Source of the DNA: Ciceribacter sp. L1K22
GTDB lineage: Bacteria > Pseudomonadota > Alphaproteobacteria > Rhizobiales > Rhizobiaceae
Reading direction: 5' to 3'
DNA: 64,000 nucleotides
NCBI RefSeq assembly: GCF_017599385.1
Contig: NZ_JAGFPK010000001.1
Span: 622,177-686,176, forward strand
The notes beneath the pieces were generated by a model. That model was not told the DNA's origin. It searched no databases and saw nothing but the letters and a program-made list of their open reading frames with translations. This document shows positions 7,965 through 15,862 of this stretch, piece after piece (the first letter of the stretch is position 1; every line of letters begins with the position of its first letter). Both the position numbers and the translations under genes were made by a program.

Positions 7965-7989
7965 GGAACAAAAAGGCGCGAGTGGCATT
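7965..7989 (+). promoter_or_regulatory. EcfG-type promoter for nepR2-ecfG
   Basis: GGAAC at 7965-7969, 16-base spacer, CATT at 7986-7989. The predicted start near 7996 gives a leader of about 46 bases. This would make ecfG positively autoregulated, with its antagonist made from the same transcript. Confidence 0.72.
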
Positions 7990-8041
7990 CTAAGCACACG
8001 CACAACTCCAATATCCTCCCAATCAAAGTGACGGCTGGACA

Positions 8042-8254
8042 ATGAAGACACTTGAAACCCATCGTGCCGACGAGATCGCTTCGCGCAATCTCGACGCCAC
8101 GCCTGAAAGCAGTGACGCGATATCGCGCCGGCTGCGGCATTTTTACGACTCCGTGCAGGAAGAAACGATTCCCGACCGTTTTCTGCAACTGCTGGAAATG
8201 CTGGAAGAAGCAGAAGAGCGCCATGCAGCTCGCAACAATAGAGCAGAGGGCTGA
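8042..8254 (+). CDS. nepR: NepR-family anti-sigma factor, paralogue 2
   Basis: 70 residues. The core ISRRLRHFYDSVQEETIPDRFLQLLEML is the NepR signature, with a Glu/Arg-rich tail. It lies 5 bases upstream of ecfG, the classical anti-sigma/sigma pairing, and is therefore the primary candidate for direct EcfG control. It shares the FYD..EE..PDR.L.LLE pattern with NepR1 at 3450 but little else. The ATG at 8042 is the only reasonable start; the upstream ribosome site (GGCTGGAC) is weak, which would keep its synthesis low relative to transcription. Confidence 0.92.
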   Translation: MKTLETHRADEIASRNLDATPESSDAISRRLRHFYDSVQEETIPDRFLQLLEMLEEAEERHAARNNRAEG

Positions 8255-8259
8255 ACCAT

Positions 8260-8826
8260 ATGACCGTTGACGCGACTGCCGAAGACCGTGTCTTCAAGCG
8301 GGATTTGCTTGCGGCCCTCCCCGGTTTGCGAGCCTTTGCCGTATCCCTGAGCGGCAATCACGACAAAGCAGACGATCTGCTTCAGGACACAATCATGAAG
8401 GCGTGGGCGAAAAGGGACAGTTTCCAGCCGGGGACGAACCTGAAGGCATGGTTGTTTACGATTCTGCGCAACGAATTCTATAGCCAGATGCGCAAGCGCG
8501 GGCGTGAGGTTCAGGACAGCGACGGCTTCTTCTCCGAACGACTGGCGACACACCCGGGTCAGTACGGCGCGCTCGATCTGCAGGACTTCAAGAAGGCGCT
8601 CGAGCAATTGCCTGACGACCAGAGGGAGGCCATCATCCTCGTGGGCGCATCCGGATTTGCCTATGAGGAAGCTGCGGAGATTTGCGGCTGCGCGATCGGC
8701 ACGATCAAGAGCCGTGTGAACCGCGCAAGACGTCGCCTCCAGGAGTTGCTGCAGGTCTCCGGTGAATCGGAATACGGACCCGACAATCAATCGGCTGCGG
8801 TCACCAAGACCGCATTCGCAATCTAG
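8260..8826 (+). CDS. ecfG: ECF15 sigma factor EcfG, general stress response
   Basis: 188 residues. Region 2 includes DLLQDTIMKAWAKRDSFQPGTNLKAWLFTILRN, the typical EcfG sigma2 end. Region 4 includes LPDDQREAIILVGASGFAYEEAAEICGCAIGTIKSRVNRARRRLQ with its HTH. It directs RNA polymerase to GGAAC-N16/17-CGTT promoters, seven of which are visible in this window. NepR holds it inactive until PhyR is phosphorylated. GAGGG within the end of nepR2 serves as its ribosome site. The last codons and stop overlap the stop of the convergent receiver-like gene by 4 bases. Confidence 0.96.
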   Translation: MTVDATAEDRVFKRDLLAALPGLRAFAVSLSGNHDKADDLLQDTIMKAWAKRDSFQPGTNLKAWLFTILRNEFYSQMRKRGREVQDSDGFFSERLATHPGQYGALDLQDFKKALEQLPDDQREAIILVGASGFAYEEAAEICGCAIGTIKSRVNRARRRLQELLQVSGESEYGPDNQSAAVTKTAFAI

Positions 8827-9203
8827 CCGGTGTCCGAACGTCGCTGAAGGCGTTCAGCGGCGACGAAAAGCGCGTGGACGAGCCTCTCATCGAGGAAGGG
8901 CAGGTCGACCACCGGCCAACCACGGCAGCTGTCCAGCAAATACCCTTCGGGAGTAACGGTGGAGGCGAAGACGATCCCACGTCCCTTCGCCTCCGCCATT
9001 CTTGCGTGCTCAAGATTCTGGCGCGGGTTGCCCCCAAGGCGCGTTAGCGCCACATCGAAGGCCTCAGTCTCAAGTGCATCTTGCAGGTTCGCCGGGAGTA
9101 TGACAGCCTCCCATCCAGCGACGTCCATGATCGCACGCTGAAGATCGAGCGCGATGAAGTATTCCATTTCCAAGACCGCAACACGCAGTATCGGGGTGCT
9201 CAT
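8823..9203 (-). CDS. Receiver-like protein lacking the phospho-acceptor (pseudo-receiver)
   Basis: 126 residues. The pattern VAVLEMEYFIALDLQ matches the start of FixJ/PhyR-like receivers (usual form VxExxxxIALDL), but the second acidic residue is Met13. The phospho-acceptor position after FDVALT is Arg55 where Asp is expected, and the Lys-Pro switch position reads LPF (residues 101-103). The fold therefore looks retained while three catalytic positions are lost. It ends tail-to-tail with ecfG and is divergent from a Crp/Fnr gene, so context suggests a protein-interaction role in stress signalling; this is inference. The start at 9203 is the first ATG that gives a complete beta1. Confidence 0.75.
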   Translation of the reverse strand: MSTPILRVAVLEMEYFIALDLQRAIMDVAGWEAVILPANLQDALETEAFDVALTRLGGNPRQNLEHARMAEAKGRGIVFASTVTPEGYLLDSCRGWPVVDLPFLDERLVHALFVAAERLQRRSDTG

Positions 9204-9242
9204 GAATCGGTTCCTCGTTAAGAAACCACAAGGTGCCGAAAC

Positions 9243-9269
9243 GACATCGATGTCATTTAAAAATGACAT
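9243..9269. promoter_or_regulatory. Overlapping palindromes between pseudo-receiver and Crp/Fnr genes
   Basis: A perfect 12-base palindrome (9243-9254) overlaps a second one (9250-9269, 9-base arms around AA). Together they present three GACAT half-sites (9243-9247, 9250-9254 inverted, 9265-9269). The position between divergent genes suggests an operator, possibly for the Crp/Fnr protein itself. Confidence 0.45.
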
Positions 9270-9308
9270 AGTGGAGGCACCTAACGCCGTAGATGAGATG
9301 CATCCGTA

Positions 9309-10064
9309 ATGGCTCGGCAGGTTGTGCATCACGCAGCTCGGGTGCCGTGCCACGAATGTCCTCTGAGAGAGTGCAGTCCGTTTCGTGAGTTTACGGAGCC
9401 TGAACTCGACTTCATGGAGGGCTTCAAGAAGGGCGAACTGATTACCGACAGGGGTACGACGATCGTCGCGCAGGCCAGCCATGGCCCGCATTTTTACACA
9501 GTCCTTTCCGGCATGGCCTTTCGTTACAAGTTGCTCGAGGACGGCCGGCGCCAGATCCTGAACTACCTCTTTCCCGGCGACCTTATGGGACTGCAGTCGG
9601 CACTCCTGGACGAGATGCAGCATTCGGTCGAAGCGCTGACACCGATGAAGCTCTGCATCTTTGAAAAGGAAAAGATCGGCGAGCTCTATCGCAAGCATGC
9701 CGGTCTCGCCTACGACATCACGTGGATCGCGGCACAGGAGGAGCGGATACTCGACGAACATCTGCTGAGCGTCGGTCGCCGGTCGGCCATCGAGAGGGCG
9801 GCCTATCTTCTGGCATTCCTGTCCATGCGGGCCAAATCACTGCGGCGCCAGGCTGGCATCAATGGAGCACTCCCGATCACCCAGACGCACGTGGCCGACA
9901 CGCTGGGCCTTTCGATCGTCCACACCAACAAGACGCTGCGCAAGCTGCAGCAGCGCGGCATGGTGCGTTGGCTGGAGCGGGGCTGCGAGATCCTTGACGA
10001 AACCGGGCTGCAGGAACTGGCGGGTTGGGAAGCGTCCCCAGCGGGTCGCCGTCCGTTTATTTGA
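9309..10064 (+). CDS. Crp/Fnr family transcription regulator
   Basis: 251 residues. A cAMP-binding-like beta-barrel (about 35-150) is followed by a C-terminal winged HTH (ITQTHVADTLGLSIVHTNKTLRKL, about 190-213). The N-terminus has CHECPLREC (Cys14, Cys17, Cys22) and one further Cys in LCIFEK near 116, reminiscent of Fnr Fe-S ligands, but the spacing differs from E. coli Fnr and many rhizobial relatives with this motif have no shown cluster. The ligand is therefore unknown. The gene is divergent from the pseudo-receiver across overlapping palindromes. The ATG at 9309 has a poor ribosome site; no better in-frame start is visible. Confidence 0.85.
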   Translation: MARQVVHHAARVPCHECPLRECSPFREFTEPELDFMEGFKKGELITDRGTTIVAQASHGPHFYTVLSGMAFRYKLLEDGRRQILNYLFPGDLMGLQSALLDEMQHSVEALTPMKLCIFEKEKIGELYRKHAGLAYDITWIAAQEERILDEHLLSVGRRSAIERAAYLLAFLSMRAKSLRRQAGINGALPITQTHVADTLGLSIVHTNKTLRKLQQRGMVRWLERGCEILDETGLQELAGWEASPAGRRPFI

Positions 10065-10069
10065 GCAAT

Positions 10070-10095
10070 GGAACCTTCTGTATCATCCGGCCGTT
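10070..10095 (+). promoter_or_regulatory. EcfG-type promoter for csbD
   Basis: GGAAC at 10070-10074, 17-base spacer, CGTT at 10092-10095. The predicted start near 10102 leaves about 26 bases with AAGGAG at 10115-10120. CsbD genes are classical GSR targets. Confidence 0.82.
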
Positions 10096-10127
10096 GTCAG
10101 GGCGGTAGAAACAGAAGGAGACATCAC

Positions 10128-10328
10128 ATGAACTGGGATCAGATCGAAGGCAAATGGAAGCAGGTCAAGGGTGAGGCAAAGGCTCAGTGGGGCAAGCTCA
10201 CCGATGACGACCTCGACCAGATCAACGGCAACCGCGAAAAGCTTGCCGGCAAGCTGCAGGAGCAGTACGGCAAGGATAAAGAAACGGCCGAACGCGAGAT
10301 CGACGACTGGATGTCGAAGCGCCACTAA
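10128..10328 (+). CDS. CsbD family stress protein
   Basis: 66 residues, hydrophilic, starting MNWDQIEGKWKQVKGEAK and ending in a mixed-charge helix. This is the full CsbD/YjbJ-family layout. The family is strongly induced by stress across bacteria; its molecular role is unresolved. The ATG at 10128 has a near-perfect AAGGAG 7 bases upstream. It is preceded by an exact EcfG promoter and followed by a strong terminator, so it is a monocistronic GSR gene. Confidence 0.93.
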   Translation: MNWDQIEGKWKQVKGEAKAQWGKLTDDDLDQINGNREKLAGKLQEQYGKDKETAEREIDDWMSKRH

Positions 10329-10346
10329 TCTGCGCTCTAGAAAACA

Positions 10347-10380
10347 GAGCCGCTTCAGGTATGAAGCGGCTCTTTTCTTT
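10347..10380. terminator. Bidirectional intrinsic terminator between csbD and guaA
   Basis: A perfect 10-base stem (10347-10356 with 10363-10372), 6-base loop and T-rich tail on the plus strand (10373-10380). The minus strand reads a T-rich tail as well, so it can end both csbD and the convergent guaA transcript. Confidence 0.9.
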
Positions 10381-10383
10381 TGT

Positions 10384-11946
10384 TTATTCCCATTCGATCG
10401 TACCTGGTGGTTTCGACGTCACGTCGTAGACGACGCGGTTGATGCCGCGCACCTCGTTGATGATACGGGTCGCCGCACGACCGAGGAATTCCATGTCATA
10501 GTGATAGAAGTCGGCGGTCATGCCGTCGACAGAGGTGACGGCGCGAAGCGCACAGACGAACTCATATGTCCGGCCGTCTCCCATGACGCCGACGGTCTGG
10601 ACCGGCAGCAGAACGGCGAACGCCTGCCAGATCGCATCGTAAAGACCAGCCTTGCGAATCTCGTCGAGGTAGATGGCGTCGGCCTCGCGCAGGATGTCGA
10701 GCTTTTCGCGCGTCACGCCGCCAGGGCAGCGGATGGCAAGCCCCGGACCCGGGAAGGGGTGGCGGCCGATGAACGAGTCGGGCAGGCCGAGTTCCTTGCC
10801 GAGCACCCGCACTTCGTCCTTGAAGAGTTCGCGCAGAGGTTCGACGAGCTGCATGTTCATGCGCTCGGGCAGTCCGCCGACATTGTGGTGCGACTTGATC
10901 GTCACGGAAGGGCCGCCGGTGAAGGAGACGCTTTCGATGACGTCGGGGTAGAGCGTGCCCTGGCCGAGGAAATCGGCGCCGCCGAGTTTTTTGGCTTCTT
11001 CCTCGAAGGTCTCGATAAACAGACGCCCGATGATCTTGCGCTTGGTTTCCGGGTCGCTGACACCTTCCAGCTCGCCGACGAACCTGTCGACGGCGTCTAC
11101 ATGGATGAGGTGCAGGTTATAGTGTTCCTTGAACATGGCGACGACGTCCGCCGCCTCGTTCTTGCGCATAAGTCCATGGTCGACGAGGATGCAGGTCAAC
11201 TGGTCGCCCACGGCCTCGTGGATCAGGAGTGCGGCAACCGACGAGTCGACGCCGCCCGAAAGTGCGCAGATAACACGCTTGTCGCCGACCTGATCGCGGA
11301 TCGCTTGAACCGCCTTTGCGCGGTAGGCGGACATGGTCCAGTCGCCCTTGATGCCGGCAATCTTGTGCACGAAGTTTGCGATCAGCTTGGCGCCGTCAGG
11401 CGTGTGCACCACTTCCGGGTGGAACTGCACGGCGTAATATTTACGCTTCTCGTCGGCGATGAAGGCAAAGGGCGCGTTGGCCGAGGTCGCGACAACCTCG
11501 AAACCCGGCGGTATAGAGGTTACCCGGTCGCCGTGGCTCATCCAGACCTGGTGCCGGGAGCCGGCCGACCAGAGACCTTCGAACAGGGCGCAATCCTTGC
11601 CGATGTCGAGGAAAGCACGACCGAATTCGCGATGGTGGCCGCTTTCGACCTTGCCGCCGAGCTGCGCGCACATCGCCTGCTGGCCATAGCAGATGCCGAA
11701 CACCGGCACGCGGCTATCGAAGATCAGCTGCGTTATGCGTGGGCTGCCCTCGTCGAGCGTCGACGCCGGGCTGCCCGACAGGATGACGGCCTTCGGCTTC
11801 ATCCGCTTGAACGCGGTGTCGGCGGTCTGAAACGGGGCGATTTCGCAGTAGACGCCCGCCTCGCGCACACGGCGCGCGATCAGCTGGGTTACCTGGCTGC
11901 CGAAATCGACGATGAGGACACTGTCTGGATGTGCTGGCTGGGTCAT
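10384..11946 (-). CDS. guaA: GMP synthase (glutamine-hydrolysing)
   Basis: 520 residues, the normal bacterial length. An N-terminal class I glutamine amidotransferase domain ([11 protein letters not shown]; nucleophile Cys in GICYGQQ near residue 86) is followed by the ATP pyrophosphatase domain with the P-loop SGGVDSS near 230, and the C-terminal dimerisation domain ending GTIEWE. It converts XMP to GMP with glutamine and ATP in the cytoplasm. It is convergent with csbD and shares a terminator. The upstream neighbour on this strand ends 68 bases before the start, so guaA probably has its own promoter; none is obvious. Confidence 0.98.
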   Translation of the reverse strand: MTQPAHPDSVLIVDFGSQVTQLIARRVREAGVYCEIAPFQTADTAFKRMKPKAVILSGSPASTLDEGSPRITQLIFDSRVPVFGICYGQQAMCAQLGGKVESGHHREFGRAFLDIGKDCALFEGLWSAGSRHQVWMSHGDRVTSIPPGFEVVATSANAPFAFIADEKRKYYAVQFHPEVVHTPDGAKLIANFVHKIAGIKGDWTMSAYRAKAVQAIRDQVGDKRVICALSGGVDSSVAALLIHEAVGDQLTCILVDHGLMRKNEAADVVAMFKEHYNLHLIHVDAVDRFVGELEGVSDPETKRKIIGRLFIETFEEEAKKLGGADFLGQGTLYPDVIESVSFTGGPSVTIKSHHNVGGLPERMNMQLVEPLRELFKDEVRVLGKELGLPDSFIGRHPFPGPGLAIRCPGGVTREKLDILREADAIYLDEIRKAGLYDAIWQAFAVLLPVQTVGVMGDGRTYEFVCALRAVTSVDGMTADFYHYDMEFLGRAATRIINEVRGINRVVYDVTSKPPGTIEWE

Positions 11947-12014
11947 GGCGAGGCTTTAGTGAAAACCGATCCTTGTTTCAATCGAAGAATTGTCCCGATT
12001 GTCGGCCGCGCGGC

Positions 12015-12653
12015 CTACAGCCCGAATATGCCATCTTCAAGAGCTTCGAACAGGCTATCAAGAGCAAGAGCAAGCTTCTGATCGACGACATGGAGATATT
12101 GCCTCCAGTCATCGACATGCTTCAGGTCGTGGCGCCCGTCCGAGATACCTCTAAGGCCGATCAGAGGCAGATTGAAGGCATGACAGGCGCGCAGCACCGC
12201 AAATGTCTCCATGTCGACCATGTCCGCGTCGATCGCCTTGTAAGTCTCTCCAGATACTATATTGGCGCCTGTCGACAACGTCGCGGCGGGAAGCTTCGGA
12301 ATGCGCAGCGGCAGCTCGACAGATGCCGGCAGGTCGAGAAACGGGGTGTGACCCTTGGGAAAACCAAGCGGGGATGCGTCCATATCCCGGTATGAGACGG
12401 CGCTCACCTGGTACACTTCCGTCTGTTCGAGGATGCTGGAGCCTGCCGAACCCAGCGATACGACCAGATGAGGCGGTTCCTTTTGTGCATCCAGCGCGGC
12501 GAGCGCGCGCGTCAGTTTGACGGCCGCCTCGACCGGGCCGACGCCGGTCATCAGCGGATCGATCCGCGACTTGAGGAAAGGGCCGTACTCTGCTTCGACG
12601 GCCATAACGAAGAGGATATCCTTGCCGCCGACGGATTTGATTTCGAACGTCAT
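12015..12653 (-). CDS. 5'-methylthioadenosine/S-adenosylhomocysteine nucleosidase-like protein
   Basis: 212 residues of the PNP/UDP phosphorylase superfamily. The segments VVSLGSAGS, ANIVSGETYKAIDADMVDMETFAVLRACH and GLRGISDGRHDL correspond to the substrate-binding loop, the Met-Glu ribose-binding motif and the catalytic Asp region (usually SD). The likely reaction is hydrolysis of the N-glycosidic bond of MTA or SAH, recycling purine and methionine. The start overlaps the stop of the thioesterase gene (ATGA), so the two are translationally coupled. Substrate choice within the superfamily cannot be settled by eye. Confidence 0.82.
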   Translation of the reverse strand: MTFEIKSVGGKDILFVMAVEAEYGPFLKSRIDPLMTGVGPVEAAVKLTRALAALDAQKEPPHLVVSLGSAGSSILEQTEVYQVSAVSYRDMDASPLGFPKGHTPFLDLPASVELPLRIPKLPAATLSTGANIVSGETYKAIDADMVDMETFAVLRACHAFNLPLIGLRGISDGRHDLKHVDDWRQYLHVVDQKLALALDSLFEALEDGIFGL

Positions 12654-13099
12654 TCGCTGATCCCTTCGCGGCCTCGGATCACCATCAGCGTGCTCGTCAT
12701 CGAGGCGATCAGTTTTGCGGGGCCATCGCTGACGGCGTAGCCACGGCCGTCTGCGACGATGATTGTCGAGCCCGGCTTGGTGATCTCGCCGCGAAACAGG
12801 AACCGCTCGCCACGTCCTGGCGACATGAGATTGACCTTGAATTCGATGGTCAGGATCGAGGCTTCCGGTTCGATCAGTGTGTAGGCGGCATAGCTGCAGG
12901 CACTGTCGAGCGCGGCGGAAATCACGCCGGCGTGGAGAATGCCGTGTTGTTGGGTGAGCTTCATATCGAAAGGCAACTCGATTTCGACCACGCCCGGGGT
13001 CACACGTGTCAATTCCGCCCCGAGGGTGCGCATTGCGCCCTGACGCTCGAAGCTCCGGCTGATCCGCTCGTGGAAGTCGCCGTGGCCGTTGTCGATCAT
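12650..13099 (-). CDS. PaaI family thioesterase (hotdog fold)
   Basis: 149 residues. QHGILHAGVISAALDSACSYAA is the PaaI/HGG-type hotdog motif, with the central Asp on the long helix. Members hydrolyse acyl- or aryl-CoA thioesters; the substrate here is unknown. The start at 13099 has AAAGGGGCAG upstream; an in-frame ATG at 13132 lacks a ribosome site. The stop overlaps the start of the nucleosidase gene by 4 bases. Confidence 0.85.
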   Translation of the reverse strand: MIDNGHGDFHERISRSFERQGAMRTLGAELTRVTPGVVEIELPFDMKLTQQHGILHAGVISAALDSACSYAAYTLIEPEASILTIEFKVNLMSPGRGERFLFRGEITKPGSTIIVADGRGYAVSDGPAKLIASMTSTLMVIRGREGISE

Positions 13100-13166
13100 G
13101 ATCTGCCCCTTTCGCGGCCGCGAAATTGGCACGCTGCCGAGATGGCTGCAAGATGCGCGGAACCAA

Positions 13167-13619
13167 TCAGTTGAGGATCAGGATCGAAAGATTGAGAAGG
13201 GCCGCAAATCCGACCCAGGCGGCATAAGGCAGGAAGAGATAGGAGGCAGCACGGTCGATCCGCCGGGCAAGCACGATGAAAGCGATCACCGCCACCAACA
13301 TGGAAAGAACCACCACCAGGCCAAGTGCCGGGCTTTGCAGCCTGAAGAAGGCCGGAGACCAGAGAAGGTTGAGGACAAGCTGGCCAAACCACACCTGCAT
13401 CGCTGCGGAGGCCGGCGCTTTCAGCCATATCCGCGCACCGGCGATACCGATCATCACATAGAGCGCCGTCCACACAGGTCCGAACAGCCAGGCGGGCGGG
13501 TTGAAAAAGGGCTTCTCCAGCGTCGCGTACCAATCGCCGGGCGGATTGATCAGGCCGGAAAACATTCCCAGTCCGACGACGATTACGATGAAGGCGATAT
13601 AGGTCAGAATTGGTTTCAT
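13167..13619 (-). CDS. tspO: TspO/MBR family tryptophan-rich sensory protein
   Basis: 150 residues with five predicted TM helices. GLINPPGDWYATLEKPFFNPPAWLFGPVWTALYVMIG carries the family's aromatic and proline-rich signature; LVLNLLWSPAFF and YAAWVGFAALLN match the later helices. TspO binds porphyrins and modulates tetrapyrrole-linked gene expression in alphaproteobacteria; rhizobial TspO is known to link nutrient stress to gene regulation. It ends 67 bases before the thioesterase start, so it may share a transcript with the two genes downstream. Confidence 0.95.
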   Translation of the reverse strand: MKPILTYIAFIVIVVGLGMFSGLINPPGDWYATLEKPFFNPPAWLFGPVWTALYVMIGIAGARIWLKAPASAAMQVWFGQLVLNLLWSPAFFRLQSPALGLVVVLSMLVAVIAFIVLARRIDRAASYLFLPYAAWVGFAALLNLSILILN

Positions 13620-13655
13620 GGCGACGAGATAGGGCGTTGTACCTGATCTCCAAGG

Positions 13656-14747
13656 TCAAGCAGGCTGGGAAAGGCGTGCGATGTGCTGATCGAACGCGAC
13701 GGGGAGATGCACTGAGCCAAAATTACCGCGGTAGCTGGACACGACGAAATCGTGTCCGCCAGCGGCGATACCGGCCGCGTCGGGTAGACGCGTCCGTTCG
13801 ATGACCCGACCGCTCTTGGCATCAAGTGTCACCGCGAGCCCGCCCTTCGGCGAGGTTGCGCCCACAAGTCCACGCTGCCGGTTGACGGCTATAGCTCCGA
13901 CATAGTTGGCGAGGCCGGCGGTGATTTCATCCGGAAGATCGACGAACTGGAGATCTTCCCCTTTGGAAAAATGGCCGATGAGGGGCGGCAGGTCATTCCT
14001 TGGCCCTTCATATTGGCAGGCGAACCAGATGGCACCGTTTGCAGCCAGAGAGATATGGCGGGTGGAAAGCTGGCGCAGCCTGTCCGGAAGGGTATGCTTT
14101 TCGATCAGCCGCCCGTCGTTGGCGTCGATCAAGGCGAGCGATGGCTCCATCCGATCGAGATTGAGCTTTGTTCGGCCGAACTCCGGCCTGGTTTCGATCC
14201 CGCCATTCGCGGCAATCAACATGGTGCCGTCGTCACTCACGGAAAGATCGTGCGTTCCGATCCCGTAGGCGTCGAACTCTGCTATGCGTCGAAAGCCGTC
14301 ATCAGCGTCATAAACGCCGATGACGCCGCGATTGCCCTCGAAATCGTTCTCGCTGGCATAGAGACGGCGCCCATCCGGCGAAAAACAGCCATGGCCATAG
14401 AAGTGACGCCCATCGACGGATGTGAGGATGACGGGGTTTGTGCGCTCGTGGCTGTCAATGGCCATGGCAAACGTGCCGGGCCGACGCGCAAACGCGACGG
14501 TCATTCCAGTAGTCACGCTATAACAGAGGCCATGAACGCGACCGGGAAGGTCGATCTGTGCCACGAACGCGCCCTGCTCGCTCATAAGGGCAAGCCCGAA
14601 CGTGCCGTCGGGTGCGCGATATCCGGACGCGTAGACGGCGTCGCTGCGCTCCAGCGCGAAGGCACCCCGGGCGGACAGTGTTGAGGCGAAAGCAACACCC
14701 GCCGCTCTCATGAAGCTGCGCCGGTCGATCAAGGCTCCCCTCACCAT
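13656..14747 (-). CDS. DUF1513 beta-propeller-like exported protein
   Basis: 363 residues. It starts with a Tat-type signal (DRRSFMRAAGVAFASTLSARGAFA). The rest has repeated strand-turn units such as FSPDGRRLYASEND and LSVSDDGTMLIAANGG, as in WD/YVTN-like propellers. This is the DUF1513 family, found almost always as the last gene of the imelysin iron operon. No catalytic role is established. It starts 2 bases after the stop of the second imelysin, so it is clearly part of the four-gene operon 18709-13656. Confidence 0.85.
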   Translation of the reverse strand: MVRGALIDRRSFMRAAGVAFASTLSARGAFALERSDAVYASGYRAPDGTFGLALMSEQGAFVAQIDLPGRVHGLCYSVTTGMTVAFARRPGTFAMAIDSHERTNPVILTSVDGRHFYGHGCFSPDGRRLYASENDFEGNRGVIGVYDADDGFRRIAEFDAYGIGTHDLSVSDDGTMLIAANGGIETRPEFGRTKLNLDRMEPSLALIDANDGRLIEKHTLPDRLRQLSTRHISLAANGAIWFACQYEGPRNDLPPLIGHFSKGEDLQFVDLPDEITAGLANYVGAIAVNRQRGLVGATSPKGGLAVTLDAKSGRVIERTRLPDAAGIAAGGHDFVVSSYRGNFGSVHLPVAFDQHIARLSQPA

Positions 14748-14749
14748 CG

Positions 14750-15862
14750 TCAGTCTCCGTCAGAAAAGGAGAAGCCCGCTCCAAGGCCGATCGCGCCGCC
14801 ATAGCCATCGTTGAGACGGACGATGAGATCGCGACTGTTGAGCAGCAGAAAGTCGAGCTTGGCGCGCGGCTTTTCTGCCGAGACGGCCTGGTCGACGGCG
14901 GGATCGATATCCTGGCTGATGCGGATCAGGGATTTCAGCACGAAGTCGATCGAGGTGACGATCGACCGGACGCCGGGATCCAGCAAATCGGCCATTCCGG
15001 CACCTTTGAGCAGCATGTCCAGGCCCGTGAGGTTTTCCGAGATCGAGACGAATGTCAGGCCAGATCGCCAGTAGATCGCCTGTTTCGGAAAGGCGGCCGC
15101 ATCCGGGCCCCTGTAGAAGGTCTCCAGTCGCTGGTCCCGGATCGCTTCCGCGCCATGGACCAGAACGCCGAGCAGCCCGGTCACCGCTTCCCGTGCGTCC
15201 CGGTAGACCGGGTTATCAGGTCCGGGCGCTTTCCATGCTGCCGATACTCCCTGCGGATCGTCCCAGGCGGTCGTCAGCTCGGAGCCGAGGCGCACGAGAT
15301 TGCCGGCAATCGCCTTCCCGTAGCGGCAGCGATAGCTGTCGGGCGTCCCAGTCAGTTCCTCGTTGCCGGTGCCGTAAAGGATAAATTCGAGGGCGCCGAG
15401 GCCCTGCATGGCAACGCTCTTGTCTTTGAGCGTCTCGACCGAGGTCGTCGTCTCGTCATTCTTGGCAAGTGCTGCCTGCACCTGCTTGAGGCCGGTGCTT
15501 TTGCGGTCGGGGTAGAATAGGATGCGCTCGAAACGGTTTTGTTCGATCACGGGCCCGACACGCACGATCTCGATGCGCGACCAGGACCGGACGGTTTCCT
15601 CGAAGCCTTGCCGGGCCTTGCCGAGTGTTTCATCGTCGGGCGTGGCGCAAAGGGCGGCCATATCCGTCTCGAGGATCCGCGCCGACTCGAGGAAGGCGTG
15701 GTAGCCGGGCCTGATGAAGCCGTCGACCGCTTTCTCCATGACGCCAGGTACGGCCGTCTCGTCGAGCGAGGGGACAAAGGCATCTCCTTCCTGCGCTACG
15801 GCCGGAAGCGCCAGCAGGATACCGGCCAGCAGAGCAAAGGATCGTTTCGGAAAGGGCCACAT
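14750..15862 (-). CDS. Imelysin family protein, divergent copy
   Basis: 370 residues with a Sec signal peptide (about 1-23, ending AVAQ). It has the two-lobed imelysin/insulin-cleaving domain pattern. The family motif GxHxxE appears as GLGALEF, so the His is replaced by Gly while the Glu stays. Imelysins are periplasmic proteins tied to iron uptake; despite the name, proteolysis is not shown for this group. Its start overlaps the stop of the di-haem gene (TGATG), and DUF1513 follows, matching the known operon order. The missing His suggests it pairs with the canonical copy at 17432 rather than binding the metal the same way. Confidence 0.85.
   Translation of the reverse strand: MWPFPKRSFALLAGILLALPAVAQEGDAFVPSLDETAVPGVMEKAVDGFIRPGYHAFLESARILETDMAALCATPDDETLGKARQGFEETVRSWSRIEIVRVGPVIEQNRFERILFYPDRKSTGLKQVQAALAKNDETTTSVETLKDKSVAMQGLGALEFILYGTGNEELTGTPDSYRCRYGKAIAGNLVRLGSELTTAWDDPQGVSAAWKAPGPDNPVYRDAREAVTGLLGVLVHGAEAIRDQRLETFYRGPDAAAFPKQAIYWRSGLTFVSISENLTGLDMLLKGAGMADLLDPGVRSIVTSIDFVLKSLIRISQDIDPAVDQAVSAEKPRAKLDFLLLNSRDLIVRLNDGYGGAIGLGAGFSFSDGD

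Noticed and set aside
10171-12081. 636-codon plus-strand frame opposite guaA
   Set aside because: It is antisense to an unambiguous GMP synthase and crosses the csbD-guaA terminator; composition is that of a shadow frame.
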